From Deinandra increscens subsp. villosa (Eukaryota > Streptophyta > Magnoliopsida > Asterales > Asteraceae), in the NCBI GenBank assembly GCA_039602395.1, contig JBCNJP010000012.1, forward strand, positions 25,796,396 through 25,860,395: DNA of 64,000 bases. Direction: 5' to 3'. The notes under the pieces are model-generated. The model saw nothing but the letters and a program-made list of their open reading frames with translations. It was not told where the DNA came from and did no database searches. This document shows positions 40,758-51,108 of this stretch, in pieces. Position 1 is the stretch's first letter. Every line of letters begins with the position of its first letter. The position numbers and the translations under genes are program-made.

Positions 40758-41715
40758 CTTTGGTGTTTCTATAGCAAGTTACATAATTCGTTTTGGTTAA
40801 GATTTGGTGAAATCGGATAGCACAGTGAAGGTTTAAGTGTTCTTTTAGATCATCCATGGTGAATTCCTTAATTCTTAATCATTTTGTATGAAATCAGTTG
40901 CTACAAGTTTGTTTTGATCACAGGAAGCTAACGCAACAATCCGTTTTTAATTTGGTGTTGTTTTGAGAAGATCACAACTTCACCATCTTGTTCATTCGCC
41001 GAGGTCTTTCGTTCGGTGCTTTAAGCTCATCGAAACCTATCAACAATGGTGCTAGTTTGATTCATATCATCGATACGAGTTCAACACAACTTTCGGATTC
41101 GATTTTCGTTAAGAATTGCAAAAGTTATGGTCAGTTGAAGTTTATGGTTTGGTGAAAGCCGGAAAAACGTTTTTCGCCAGAAAAACTCATACTCGCCGGA
41201 AGTTTAGTCGACGGACATGAGAAAAAAGGGGGAGGCCATAATACGACTATTTTGTCATTTTGTTGATAATTTTTCATTCCAGTCCCTCTACTTTTGAAAG
41301 TTACTACAATAGTTACATATTTAAAAAAAAACTAATAAGACTATTATAAAAATAAAAGCTTTTTCTTAAACAAACTAAAACAAATTTTTTTTTAAATTGT
41401 CACTAGTTTGAAATAAAATAAAAAAATTTAAAATTTTTACACAAAGTTTTTTTTTTGTGTTTGTTGGATTGTTTTGGGAATGCAAATTTTTTGCGTTTGT
41501 TGAATCGGTTAACAAACATAACACGTTTGTGTTTTTTTTACCTTGTTATGTTTCATTGTTTACTTTCTTTTCTTAAAACAAAACAAAAACTATAAACATT
41601 TTTTTCTCAAAGTTCTTTCATAAAACAATTATACAAAAAATATTTTTTGAAACTTGCCTTCAAGATTTAAATTCACCAATTTCACAAAGTTCAAGGTACA
41701 AGATTCAATGATTAA
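40758..41715 (+). other. Element D leader
   Basis: Untranslated leader between the hAT insertion and gag. No ORF is supported. A/T homopolymer runs occur near 41320-41460. Confidence 0.6.
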
Positions 41716-44304
41716 TACTTTTTCGGTGTAATCACAAAGAGTAAAGTTCAAGCGAGTTCGGTGGTTCCCAAATTATTAAAATGTGAAGATTATCAATAAT
41801 GGAGAAAAGATTTTAAGATTTTTATCAACGCTAACTTTGATGAATTTTGGAAGGCGATTGATAGAAATTATTCATATTCGACTGATTGGCATGATGTTCC
41901 TAAATTTCAAAGAGATCTTTCATTTGAGGAAAGGGTATGTTATGAAAGAGAATTAAAAGCTTATGATATTCTCACAATGGCATTGTCAAAAGAATTACTG
42001 TCTCACTTCAAGACTTGCAAGGATTCTAAAATGTTATGGGATGTTCTTGCTCAGAAATATGCTGAAATGAATAAATCCAGAAGAAGATTGATACTGAGAA
42101 ATCTAAATCTTGTGCAAATTGTAAGATTCTGACAAAAACGTGTACTGAATATACTACCAAACTTGATAGTTATCAAGAACAAAACACAAACTTGCTTGCT
42201 GATCTGAAGAATATGAATTCAACATACAAAAAATTGTTGGAGGATGAAAAATTATACAAAGAGAAAATTGATGCTTTGACAAAAGAAGTATCAGAATTGA
42301 AAGTCAAGCTTGAGATCAAGAACGAGAAGATAAAAGGTGTTATTCTGGAAGAAACAACGATGTTTTCAACTCAAAAGTTATCTTCTGACATATCTTTGAC
42401 ATTCTCTGAAAGGATTGCATTGAAAGAGAACAAAATTCTTCAGAAAATAGATAGACTTGTCAATGGTATTCAAAATGACAAGGAGAAGATCCAGATAGAA
42501 AAAGTGTTTGAGGATGTCCAGGTTCACAAAACACAAAGACATTTCAATTGAAGAAGTTTAAAAAGATGGTTCTTCAAAATGTGAAGCTGCTGAGAATGAA
42601 TTGAAGCTTAAGCATGAGAATGCGGAGTTGATTGCAAAAGTTTCAAAGCTAACCGAAACAAATGGTGATTTGATAAAGGAAGTTGAGAAATGGAAGAAAG
42701 AAACATATGATATGGCTGCAGTTTTTGATGATTTGTTTGCAAAATCAAAGATCAAACTTGAAGGTGTAGAAAAGGAAGTTGTTGATCTTACTGCTAAATA
42801 ATTAAGTCATCAAGAGGACAACACGAAGCTATTAGATGCTAAAGCAGAATTGCTTCGTGAAAACAAGCTTTTGAAGCAGAATGTTGAGATTTATAAACAA
42901 AGATAGGAAAAGGTTGTTCAAGAAACATATGATGCTCATGATCAGTTGAGAAGAGAAAAGTTTACTCTGAATAGAAAAACAGAAGAACTTATTGCAACAC
43001 AAAAAGAGTTGGCTGAAGTGCAAAAGAAAATTGCAGACATGAAGATTGAGGTTCGTGATTTCAAAAGACAGTTGCATAACCTCAATAATTCATCGTCTTT
43101 CACAAATTTTTTGTGCAAAAAGGAGAATTTTCAACTAATATTTGGTGATGTTATTCTGAAAAATGTTCCACCTCCTGTGGTTATTGAAAATTCTATCAAT
43201 ACTTTGAAAGCAACGGAAGAAGTTCATGATTATTCAAAGTTTGCTGATAATTCTTCTGAGAAGAAAAAGTCAAAGTCGCAGAAGAAAAATGAAGAGAATT
43301 TTGATGCTAACAAGAGAACTAAATTTGTTTCAAGTTCCATATTGCTTGATAAGGAAAAGGTTTTTGACGGCAATTCAGGAAAAGTGAAAGTCAACAAATT
43401 TTCGGAGATTGTGATTGATGAATCTTTGCTTTCCAATAAAAATGATTTAAATGCCATCAAGGATGAGTTTTCTCGACTTAATTCACAAGGTCATGAGAAA
43501 CCTAAGTCGGTACCAGACAAATCTAAAAAAAATGATGGTCTGGGATATGAAAGAAAAGACGAGAATATTAATGTTGGAAATGATCTCAAAGACATGCTTG
43601 AGATAGAAGAAATTATGGAGGATATCAAGGTTCACAAAGAAAAGGAGATTCCACTTAAGAATCATATCTTGTGTGAACCTGATGCTGATTTTCTGTCAAC
43701 GAATTCTAAGTTAGAGCGTTAAGAGAGTGATTCTTCTCAACATTCAACAATGTCAACAGAATCCATGTCATCTCCTAAGTTGGCTGATATGAGAGCTTGC
43801 TTTTACAACAACAAGATGGGGCATGTGATTCGTGATTGTGCTACTCGAATTTTTTTTTAACGTGGTTCATATCGATCGTCATCATCTGATTCATTAATTC
43901 TCAATGAGGTACCTATTAGCCAAAATTAGAAAAATCAACGACAGCCAGCTTATAAGAAGCCGGTTGTTGGTAAAACCTCAAATTATGATGATTGGTCACC
44001 ACAATTTTCAAAAAAAAACATTTTTTTCCAGAATAAGTTTAAAATGCCTTACTCAAATGTTTTTTCTTACTATGGGCCTAGACAACATCACCAACGTCAT
44101 ACGAAATCTGAGAAAATGTTAGTTGGTGAGTTGTTTTATATTGTTTTCAACTTGTCACGGTATGTAAATGGTTCTGATTCGCCTCGGGCGAAATCGTCTA
44201 AACCATTTCGTTCTTGGAAACAGAAAATGGCAACCTCGGCGGGAAACGATTTTGTTGAGGATACGGGACGACCCAAGCCGAGTTGGGTTCCCATATTTAA
44301 CTAA
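41716..44304 (+). pseudogene. gag: Element D gag, multiply broken
   Basis: The capsid part reads KVQASSVVPKLLKCEDYQ-stop-WRKDFKIFINANFDEFWKAI and AYDILTMALSKELLSHFKTC, the Copia DUF4219/UBN2 gag pattern. No ATG precedes it in frame. A frame change near 42125 leads into a long coiled-coil region (42192-42551, 42601-42801, 42946-43722) rich in Lys/Glu/Leu. A degenerate knuckle CFYNNKMGHVIRDC follows at about 43798-43840, with the second Cys lost. The C-terminus ends RPKPSWVPIFN-stop at 44304. I count at least five stops or frame changes. Confidence 0.8.
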
Positions 44305-44986
44305 AAGTTGTTTGAGGTTGTGTGCGGGTACTTCAAGAAGACCTATTAGTGATTGCAAAGTTGCTGATAGTGGAGTATTTTGTTTAAGTTAGCGCTTCAC
44401 AGAGTTGATATTTCACAAACATTTTTGGAAAAAAAATGATTTTTCAAAATCTAAAAATCCGAGGTATCCGTGTTGGTTGATCAATTTTTTTTGTACTTTC
44501 TTTCATATCTTTAAGGGGAGAAATTTTGGAAAATTCAAAAATAGCGTTTGTTGAATTTTAGGTGGAGAATATTTGAAAAAGACAAAAATAGTGTGATGTT
44601 TAGTGTGATGTTTGTTTCCTTTATGAAAAATATATAAAAAAATAAAAGATTGAAAACGAAAAAATTGAAAAATCTTAAAAAGAGAAATTGATCCAACCAT
44701 GTGAGAAATGATGGTACATCAACATACATTATCTGCCATGAATAAAGTAGAAAAGAAAGGTTGTAGGTACTTGCTTGACTTGATTGAATGTGTTGAGTAG
44801 TCTGATATATGCGAGTATGATATAAAGATAACGCTTGCTTGATAATTGTGGTTATAAATCATGATGGGTACTATGCATATCTGGCAAAATAAAATGAGAA
44901 AATACCAAAAACAGAATAAAGAGATGTTCTGGTGTATGCTTTCTTTATTTTGAAAAACTTCAACTTGTTTGATTTTCTTTATTTTA
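44305..44986 (+). other. Element D 3' region, first part
   Basis: AT-rich and non-coding. TTTCTTTATTTT spacer words begin near its end and recur between the stem-loops that follow. Confidence 0.6.
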
Positions 44987-45214
44987 TTAAACGATCGGAC
45001 TTAAAGATCGACCTGATCGTTATTCGTTTGACGTTCTGCTTTATTTTCTTTGGTGTTTCGTATAATCCATCGGACTTTCTCTGCATGTACGTGAGTACCG
45101 ACCTAATTGTTGTTGGATTATACAACTTTTGCTTTATTTTACATTTCTTATTTTCCTAAACAATCGGACTTTCTCTGCGTGCCTACCGGCCGACCTGATT
45201 GTTGTTTGTTTAGG
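44987..45214 (+). other. Three tandem stem-loop repeats in element D (candidate structured RNA)
   Basis: Units at 44987-45031, 45060-45123 and 45155-45214 share ATCGGACTTTCTCTGC, a short hairpin, and GACCTGATTGTT; unit 1 is shorter. The outer arms differ entirely but pair within each unit: TTAAACG/CGTTTGA (one G-T pair), GTATAATCC/GGATTATAC (perfect 9 bp) and CCTAAAC/GTTTAGG (perfect 7 bp). An inner helix changes in a compensatory way from CGATC/GATCG in unit 1 to CAATC/GATTG in unit 3. In unit 2 the tip is GTAC-GTGA-GTAC. CTGCTTTATTTT-like spacers separate the units. Confidence 0.7.
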
Positions 45215-45956
45215 GTTCTGCTTTATTTTTGCATGAAACACCATGGACAATAAATCTCTGTTGAAATTCAAATTCTGTGAAAAATACAAAAATATGAAAT
45301 AAGCGGATTGCCTGTATTCCTGATTGTGTGGGTACCATGTTATCTATGCTCGATAAATACACTTAATTTCATATCAGAAAGCTATAGAAAATGACCTGAT
45401 TTAGCTAAAATAAACCAAATGGTTGTATTCTCAGTCAGCTTGGCTTGCAAGCTTAGTATTTTGAAATTGCAGTGTGTATGATGCGTTATTTCTGATATGA
45501 TCTCATGTTGTGACCTCTCTCACCAAAAACAAAAATAGAGTTTAATTCTATATTGCATTTACGTTTCAGTTTATGAAAAATCAAAAATATTTTCAGTGTG
45601 TTTTGATATAAACAAAAATTTTCAAAATTAAATGTCTTGGTTTCTCCAAAGGAGGAGTTTTGCTTCCAAGATTAAAGTTATGTTTGGAAAAGAAAAACTG
45701 CACTTCTGTCTTCTGAAGATTGCAAGTTGAAATCATCAAAGCCTCTCAAATACTGATCTCAGAATGGATTGCAAGCATGGTTATGAAGTTGTCAAAGATT
45801 TATTCCTTTAGCCGGTCAGAGGACAAGCTAACAAAGGATACTTTCACAAATGGTTCAGTTGACAGAATTCCTGTTCCTGCCATGCCTACACTACATCTTC
45901 TAACAACAGATTCAAAGAGTTGGAAGATCTGATATAACACACATCAAGAGGGAGTT
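45215..45956 (+). other. Element D 3' region, last part
   Basis: Non-coding. It ends CAAGAGGGAGTT before the 3' LTR; the purine run AAGAGGGAG at 45946-45954 is the likely polypurine tract. Confidence 0.6.
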
Positions 45957-46492
45957 TGTTAGTGCAAAATATGTGTGTCATGTGTGTATCAGTTAGTCAT
46001 GTTAGTTTTGTTAGTTGATTAGGTTAGAATAGTTAAGTCAAGTTAGAGGGTTCAAAGTGTTCATTCTCTATACTTGAGGGATTTGGAATATGTATATGAG
46101 ATTTCTCATATACATATATACGATAACTTGAATATGGTGTCATACAAACTGAAGATCGGAGGTTTGAACTATAGCCGAACTGGAGCCGAAGTTGGGCCGA
46201 ACAGAGAGTTCATATATATATATATTATGGTTTGGAGTTTGGACGTAGGTAGAGTTCGCCATAACCGTTTCCTGAGAATCGATTTCTAGAGGGAGGAATT
46301 TTTCATCTTGTTCAGAGAGATTTGAGTCTAGGATCGTGATTAGAAGCTAGAATCGAGTCTATTCATGTAATCATTGATCAAATTCGAGCTATAAACGAGT
46401 GTAATTTACATGGGTTTGTTCTTGAGTTTCGGTTAACTTTCGATCTCAATTTCGGTGTACAAATCACTAGATCGGGACGATTCGGTTTTTCA
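45957..46492 (+). repeat. 3' LTR of element D
   Basis: This runs TGTTAGTGCAAAATATG to GGTTTTTCA, followed by the ATTTT duplication. Confidence 0.92.
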
Positions 46493-46497
46493 ATTTT

Positions 46498-48852
46498 ATC
46501 ATTAAAAAACATGTGTTCATGAGTTTAGAATATATTGGTATCTTATGACATAAAGTATAAAGTCAACGTAATCCAACCCTTGACAATTAGGCTTCCAATC
46601 ACCTGGCACCAATACCAGGCAGGCTAGGTGGGCTTGTCAGGACAATAGATCTATTACGGTAACCCCAATCTTTTAAGTGTTAATAATTACGTTCATCAAT
46701 CATGATTCAGTGTTGATTATTCATCGTTCATTATTTAATCATCACAAATCACACAAGTTTCAAACACATATCAAACATAGAATACGCATTTATAATCAGA
46801 GTTTGAATATTAGTACACATCACACCCCAAAAATATTAAAGTAAAACTCACATGATAGCAGTGACGAGAATAGAGAAAACCAACGATAGAGGGACAAGAA
46901 ATCAAATCCGGATATCACCTTGATGATCGATCGAGATACAACAAAATATATAAATAAATAAGTAAATAGATAAGGCTTTATGACTTGAAACGATACATCG
47001 GACACGACTGTAAACATGACCCGTTGGTGACTTGACATGGTGATACGTACGGGGGAGATTTACCAATCAATAGGGTCCAACCTAAGTCTAAGTCAACGAT
47101 GAGAAAAGTATTCGTTTATCTATTTATTAACATAATAATTTGACATAAATATTTATTTTCATGCAATACAATTAAAGACATCAATTGGCCAAAAGTTATC
47201 TTAATATGTCTAAACATGGATTCATCATGCAATATAATTAATCTAGCATTTTAACATGGGTAAATCGTAGATCTATTTATCAAGATGATCATTTTCTTGG
47301 CAACATTCTTGATTTAACATCAAACGGTCAACTTTCATGGGGAAACCCTAGATATAGCATCAAGATGATCAATTTCATGTAGAAACCCTAGATCTAGCAA
47401 TTTGGAGCATGATTACATTATAAAAATCCAATCTTTACCAAGACATCACTAGATCTACTAGCTAGGAGCATGCATGATATGAATCTAGTCACTTTACATC
47501 ATAAAATCTAAGCTTTATGTTCATAACCATAGATCTAGTCATATGGAGCATGCTTAGCATAAATCGCATCAATTTGAAGCATAAAAACCAAGTCTTTACA
47601 GGAAACCCCTAGATTTACATCACGATCATAATTTCTTAAGTAAACAACCTAGATCCATAACCAAGATGACATTTTTCATGGAGATCTGTACATCAAAGCT
47701 CATGCACATCAAAGATCTATGAAGATTCAACATGAAAACCAAGAAAGATGGAAACTTTAAGCATAAAGATGGCACATTTGATCATAAAATCCGTAGATCT
47801 ATCAATCATAGCCTAGATCCAAGCCATTAAACACATAAAGTTCAGATCTTGATGAGGAGAAAGATTCAAGGTGATATATGCAAGGTTTTAAGATTACATA
47901 CCGAAAAGAGGAAAACCAAAACCAATCTAGGCTATAAAGCACCAATCTTGAGCTTGGAATCTTCGAAAGTGGAGGTATTTAGGGTTTACAGTTGTTTTTG
48001 GTCGTTTGGAAGTGATTTGGGTGACATGGAGGAGCATGGAGGCTTAAGATGGATTTATAGGAGGCGAATTAGGGTGTTGCTGGAAATACCAAACCTAGCA
48101 TATCGCTTGGGGCTCATATATGAATCAGGCGATACGCCTAAGTCATGGCGAACAAATGTTGTGCTAATTCCTAGATTCTCGTGCTCGGTTCTTCGTTCTT
48201 TTTATGTTTTTGGGTGTCGTTATTACCCAAATTACCCAATTCATTATCCCATCATGTTAACCACATTAAATCCACACGAAACGAATATAAATACGTCACA
48301 TAGCTCATAGAAATGCACAAATTTGGTCAAATTGCGTGTTTTGGACGGTTTTGGCGTACGTATCACTTTTGGTCAAATCACCTATGTTTCATGACTTGAT
48401 TTAATGCGTGATGACTTGTGACATCATATGTGATCATATGACTGATAAATATGACAAATCTTACATACGACACTTAAAATCGTTATCTCCCGGTTAAAAT
48501 CAAAATCGCGTGAAATTTACCGAACCTTCGTCGTTTGCGTTTTAAACTTCGAACCTTCGAACATCTTCACTTGTATTTACATGTGTGCATAAATAGTATT
48601 ACACCCAAGCCTCATACATTTTTAGATTGCTCGAGTTACCCGGTAATACGTAAACAACATCGCGTTCGCGATAAAATCTGAAATAGTGATAAATCGAACA
48701 TCAAATCGATCAACGAACATAATAATGGATCCAATATCATAAGATTAAGTATAAAACATCAAAATCGAACATAACCCTTTTATTTTTATCAATCACATGA
48801 TTGGATTACAAAATGGATTAAAATCGGGCATCCGGGTTTCAGAAATGTCGCA
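46498..48852 (-). other. Solo LTR E, main part
   Basis: No gene; the 153-codon plus-strand frame at 47849-48310 overlaps the putative minus-strand promoter and looks fortuitous. Repeated phrases such as CCTAGATCTA and TCATGGAGATC occur across 47270-47720. Confidence 0.65.
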
Positions 48853-48857
48853 ACAAG

Positions 48858-49060
48858 CATATGTAGGCATGTGTATATATAGTTGCGTGATTAGTTTTTA
48901 TGATTTGTGTGATGTGTAACTGATATATTTTCGTGATGTATAACAGTATATTTGTGTGATTTTGATCATATAGATGTGTGATTATTATAATTGGTTCAGT
49001 CAAAAGCATATGTATATATGGTTGCGTGATTAGTTTTTTATTATTTGCGTGATTTTGTTT
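48858..49060 (+). repeat. GCGTGAT-rich, internally duplicated MULE segment
   Basis: About 110 bp of text (TTTGATCATATAGATG, TTCAGTCA) present just left of E at 38900-38969 recurs here, followed by a second start AGCATATGTATATATGGTTGCGTGATTAG. The MULE therefore carried a tandem repeat at the site where E inserted. Confidence 0.6.
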
Positions 49061-51105
49061 ATGTATGTCTATGAAGATTTTTCACGTGAAGAAAGTTCTA
49101 TTCCATCAGTTACTTTGTTAATAAAACCTGAAGAGGAAATGATTTTTGCGTCATTAAAAGAAGCTAAGGATTCTATTATGAGTATGCCAAACAGTCAGGA
49201 TTCTGTGTGTACTTTGTTAATAAAACCTGAAGAGGAAATGATTTTGCGTCATTAAAAGAAGCTGAGGATTCTATTATGAGTATGTCAATCGTGTTATGAG
49301 AGGGTCCTAATATGAGATTTGTGGTGTTATAAAGGGCAAGCATTATAGGTGTTCCAAGGAAGGAAGCAAGCCATTTAAGAAGTTCGATTCAAGTAGTGTT
49401 TCTGGTAAGGGTAAAAAGAAGGTAAAACCTAGGAAAAAGTATTCTATGTGGACTGGTTGTCTTGCACATATTGTGTATACTTCCAATGTGGTTTAACATT
49501 CAAAGCGCATAAGTTCGTGGAGCTGCACAATCACTACCTTGTTGGACAAGAAGACATTTATTTTTTTACTCAAACAGGAGTATAACAACAGTTTAAGAAT
49601 CATTGATTTATGATCCGTTGTTATTAAACCTTGGTCCAGTTAAAGTATTTACCATGATGAGTAAAAAATACGGAGGGTTATAAAATGTTTGTGCGACTGT
49701 GGTTGAATGTAAGAACTTCAAAAGGGACCTAAACTTTTATATTTACGAATATGTTGTTGAGATGGTTGTGAGAAGGATGCTCAACAAGAAAATTTATCTT
49801 CCTAACTATTCTTTTGAGTTCACAGTTGATAATGATGAGAAACTAACTGAATGTTTTGGGCTGATGGTGAATCTAAGGCCAACTATCAAGCTTTTGGAGA
49901 AATTGTTTCTTTTGATGCCACTTTTAATACAAACAAGTACGTTTTCCATATGTTTCTGTTTTTAATGCATAATGCGTGATAATTTATTTGATCGTGTGTG
50001 ATTTGTAGTTTAACATGCATGATAAGAATTATATATTACGTGATAAAATGATTATAAACATATGTTTTTTGTCTTATATTTTTATTTATAGGTAAAAGAT
50101 GGTTTTTGTGCCTTTTACTGGAATATATAATCATTTTCATAATGTTTCATTTGGTGCCGGTTTGTTCTCATTTGAGACAACCGATTCATATAAGTAACTT
50201 CTTGAAATGTTTTTGAAGTCTTTTGGAGCTCAGCCTAAGGTTGTTGTGACATATCAAGACTCTGCTATGAAGATAGCAGTTGAAAGTATTTTCCACGAGT
50301 TCCGGCATCGATTGCGTATGTGGCACATAATGAAGAAAGTTACCAATAAGGTTCGTTTTATAAGTTTAGGCCATTCAGTTGCATTATTATATATCGACTT
50401 TTGCGTGATTTTAAGATAAAGTGCGTTATTATTTAACAAGTTTTTGCGTGATTATAAAACCAAATGTGTTATACATGATAATTTCTTGAGTTTTAATTTT
50501 CAATTTGTTTTAAAGGTTGGGACAGCTTTGTGTAATGATGATGTTTTTAAAGATGCCATTTGTAGCATTGTATCGATAGATTCCATTGACCCTGATGTGT
50601 TTGATTCGAAGTGGGAAAAACTGATGAGTGATAATGATTTGATATCTAACAAGTGGCTAAGAGATATGTTTGAGATGAGATCTATGTGGATTCCTGCTTA
50701 TTTTCAAGATGAGTGGATGTCTGGGCTTATGCGTACAACATCAAGATCGAAGAGTGAGAATCATTTTTTTTCTAAGGTGACAAATTCGCTAAGGATACTT
50801 TTGGAATTTTTCAACCATTATGAAGCTTCTCTTGAGATTCAAAGGCACACTCATAAAAAAACGACCATGATTCTAGATATGCATTCCCTGACATGTTGAC
50901 TGAATTTGTTCTTAAAGAACAAACTGCACGCATCTATACCAGGGCCATGTTTAATGATGTTCAAAGATGAGATGTATTGTGCTTTTAAGAACTGTATTTG
51001 TTTGAATATTATACATGGAGAGAATAGTGCCAAGGTCGTTAAAGATTGGGCTACTTTTGATCCTGGTCTTCTACAAGTAAGTTTCTTAATGAAAATTACT
51101 AATGC
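49061..51105 (+). pseudogene. FAR1/FRS-like MULE transposase pseudogene
   Basis: Pieces in order: an N-terminal segment LLIKPEEEMIFASLKEA duplicated in tandem (period 99 bp, 49112 and 49211); a FAR1 zinc-finger-like region with FKAHKFVELHNHYLVG (around 49500); FEFTVDNDEKLTECF then, after a frame shift, an ADGESKANYQAFGEIVSFDA-like segment (49810-49930); VFVPFTGIYNHFHNVSFGAG (50100-50160); VVVTYQDSAMKIAVESIF; HRLRMWHIMKKVTNK; an intron-like GTTCGT...TTAAAG at 50350-50516; then KVGTALCNDDVFKDAI and SGLMRTTSRSKSENHFF. This is the MULE transposase core shared with plant FHY3/FAR1 proteins. Several stops and frame changes make it a pseudogene. The GTTCGT intron and an upstream one (about 49937-50092) carry GCGTGAT words. 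Confidence 0.75.
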
Positions 51106-51108
51106 ATG

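Larger units (their letters stand above)
39289..46492 (+). mobile_element. Element D: pol-less Copia-type LTR retrotransposon nested in E
   Basis: LTRs at 39289-39831 and 45957-46492 (543 and 536 bp) are flanked by perfect ATTTT duplications (39284-39288 and 46493-46497). The 5' LTR now starts TATTAGTG where the 3' copy has TGTTAGTG. The primer site is ATTGGTATGAGAGC, one base off the initiator tRNA-Met match. Gag homology is decayed (41716-44304) and no pol follows. As in A, gag ends WVPxxN-stop, followed by a non-coding 3' region with three stem-loop repeats. Confidence 0.92.
38970..48852 (-). mobile_element. Element E: solo LTR of a Gypsy element, split by element D
   Basis: The ends TGTCACACCCC and AATGTCGCA are flanked by perfect ACAAG duplications (38965-38969 and 48853-48857). 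Without D it is about 2.67 kb with no internal coding, primer site or second LTR, so it fits a solo LTR left by LTR-LTR recombination. The minus-strand end GGTTGGGGTGTGACA suggests minus orientation. A minus-strand TATAAAT at 48053-48059 has AGGCG-ATA-CGCCT about 70 bp upstream. Confidence 0.8.
38480..51108 (+). mobile_element. FAR1-type Mutator-like element (MULE), interrupted and truncated
   Basis: The left end beside the TA tract reads GGAGGTTCATTTGAGAAC and resembles the terminus of the MITE at 58712 (GGAGAGGATCATTTGAGAAC). Interior pieces 38500-38969 and 48858-51105 form one unit interrupted by solo LTR E. They share AT-rich text with GCGTGAT words and lead into a FAR1/MULE transposase pseudogene. 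The right terminus is missing; at about 51108 the sequence switches abruptly to Gypsy RNase H. Confidence 0.6.

Noticed and set aside
47849..48310. 153-codon plus-strand frame
   Set aside because: It lies in solo LTR E across its presumed minus-strand promoter. Composition is not protein-like and no homology is recognised.
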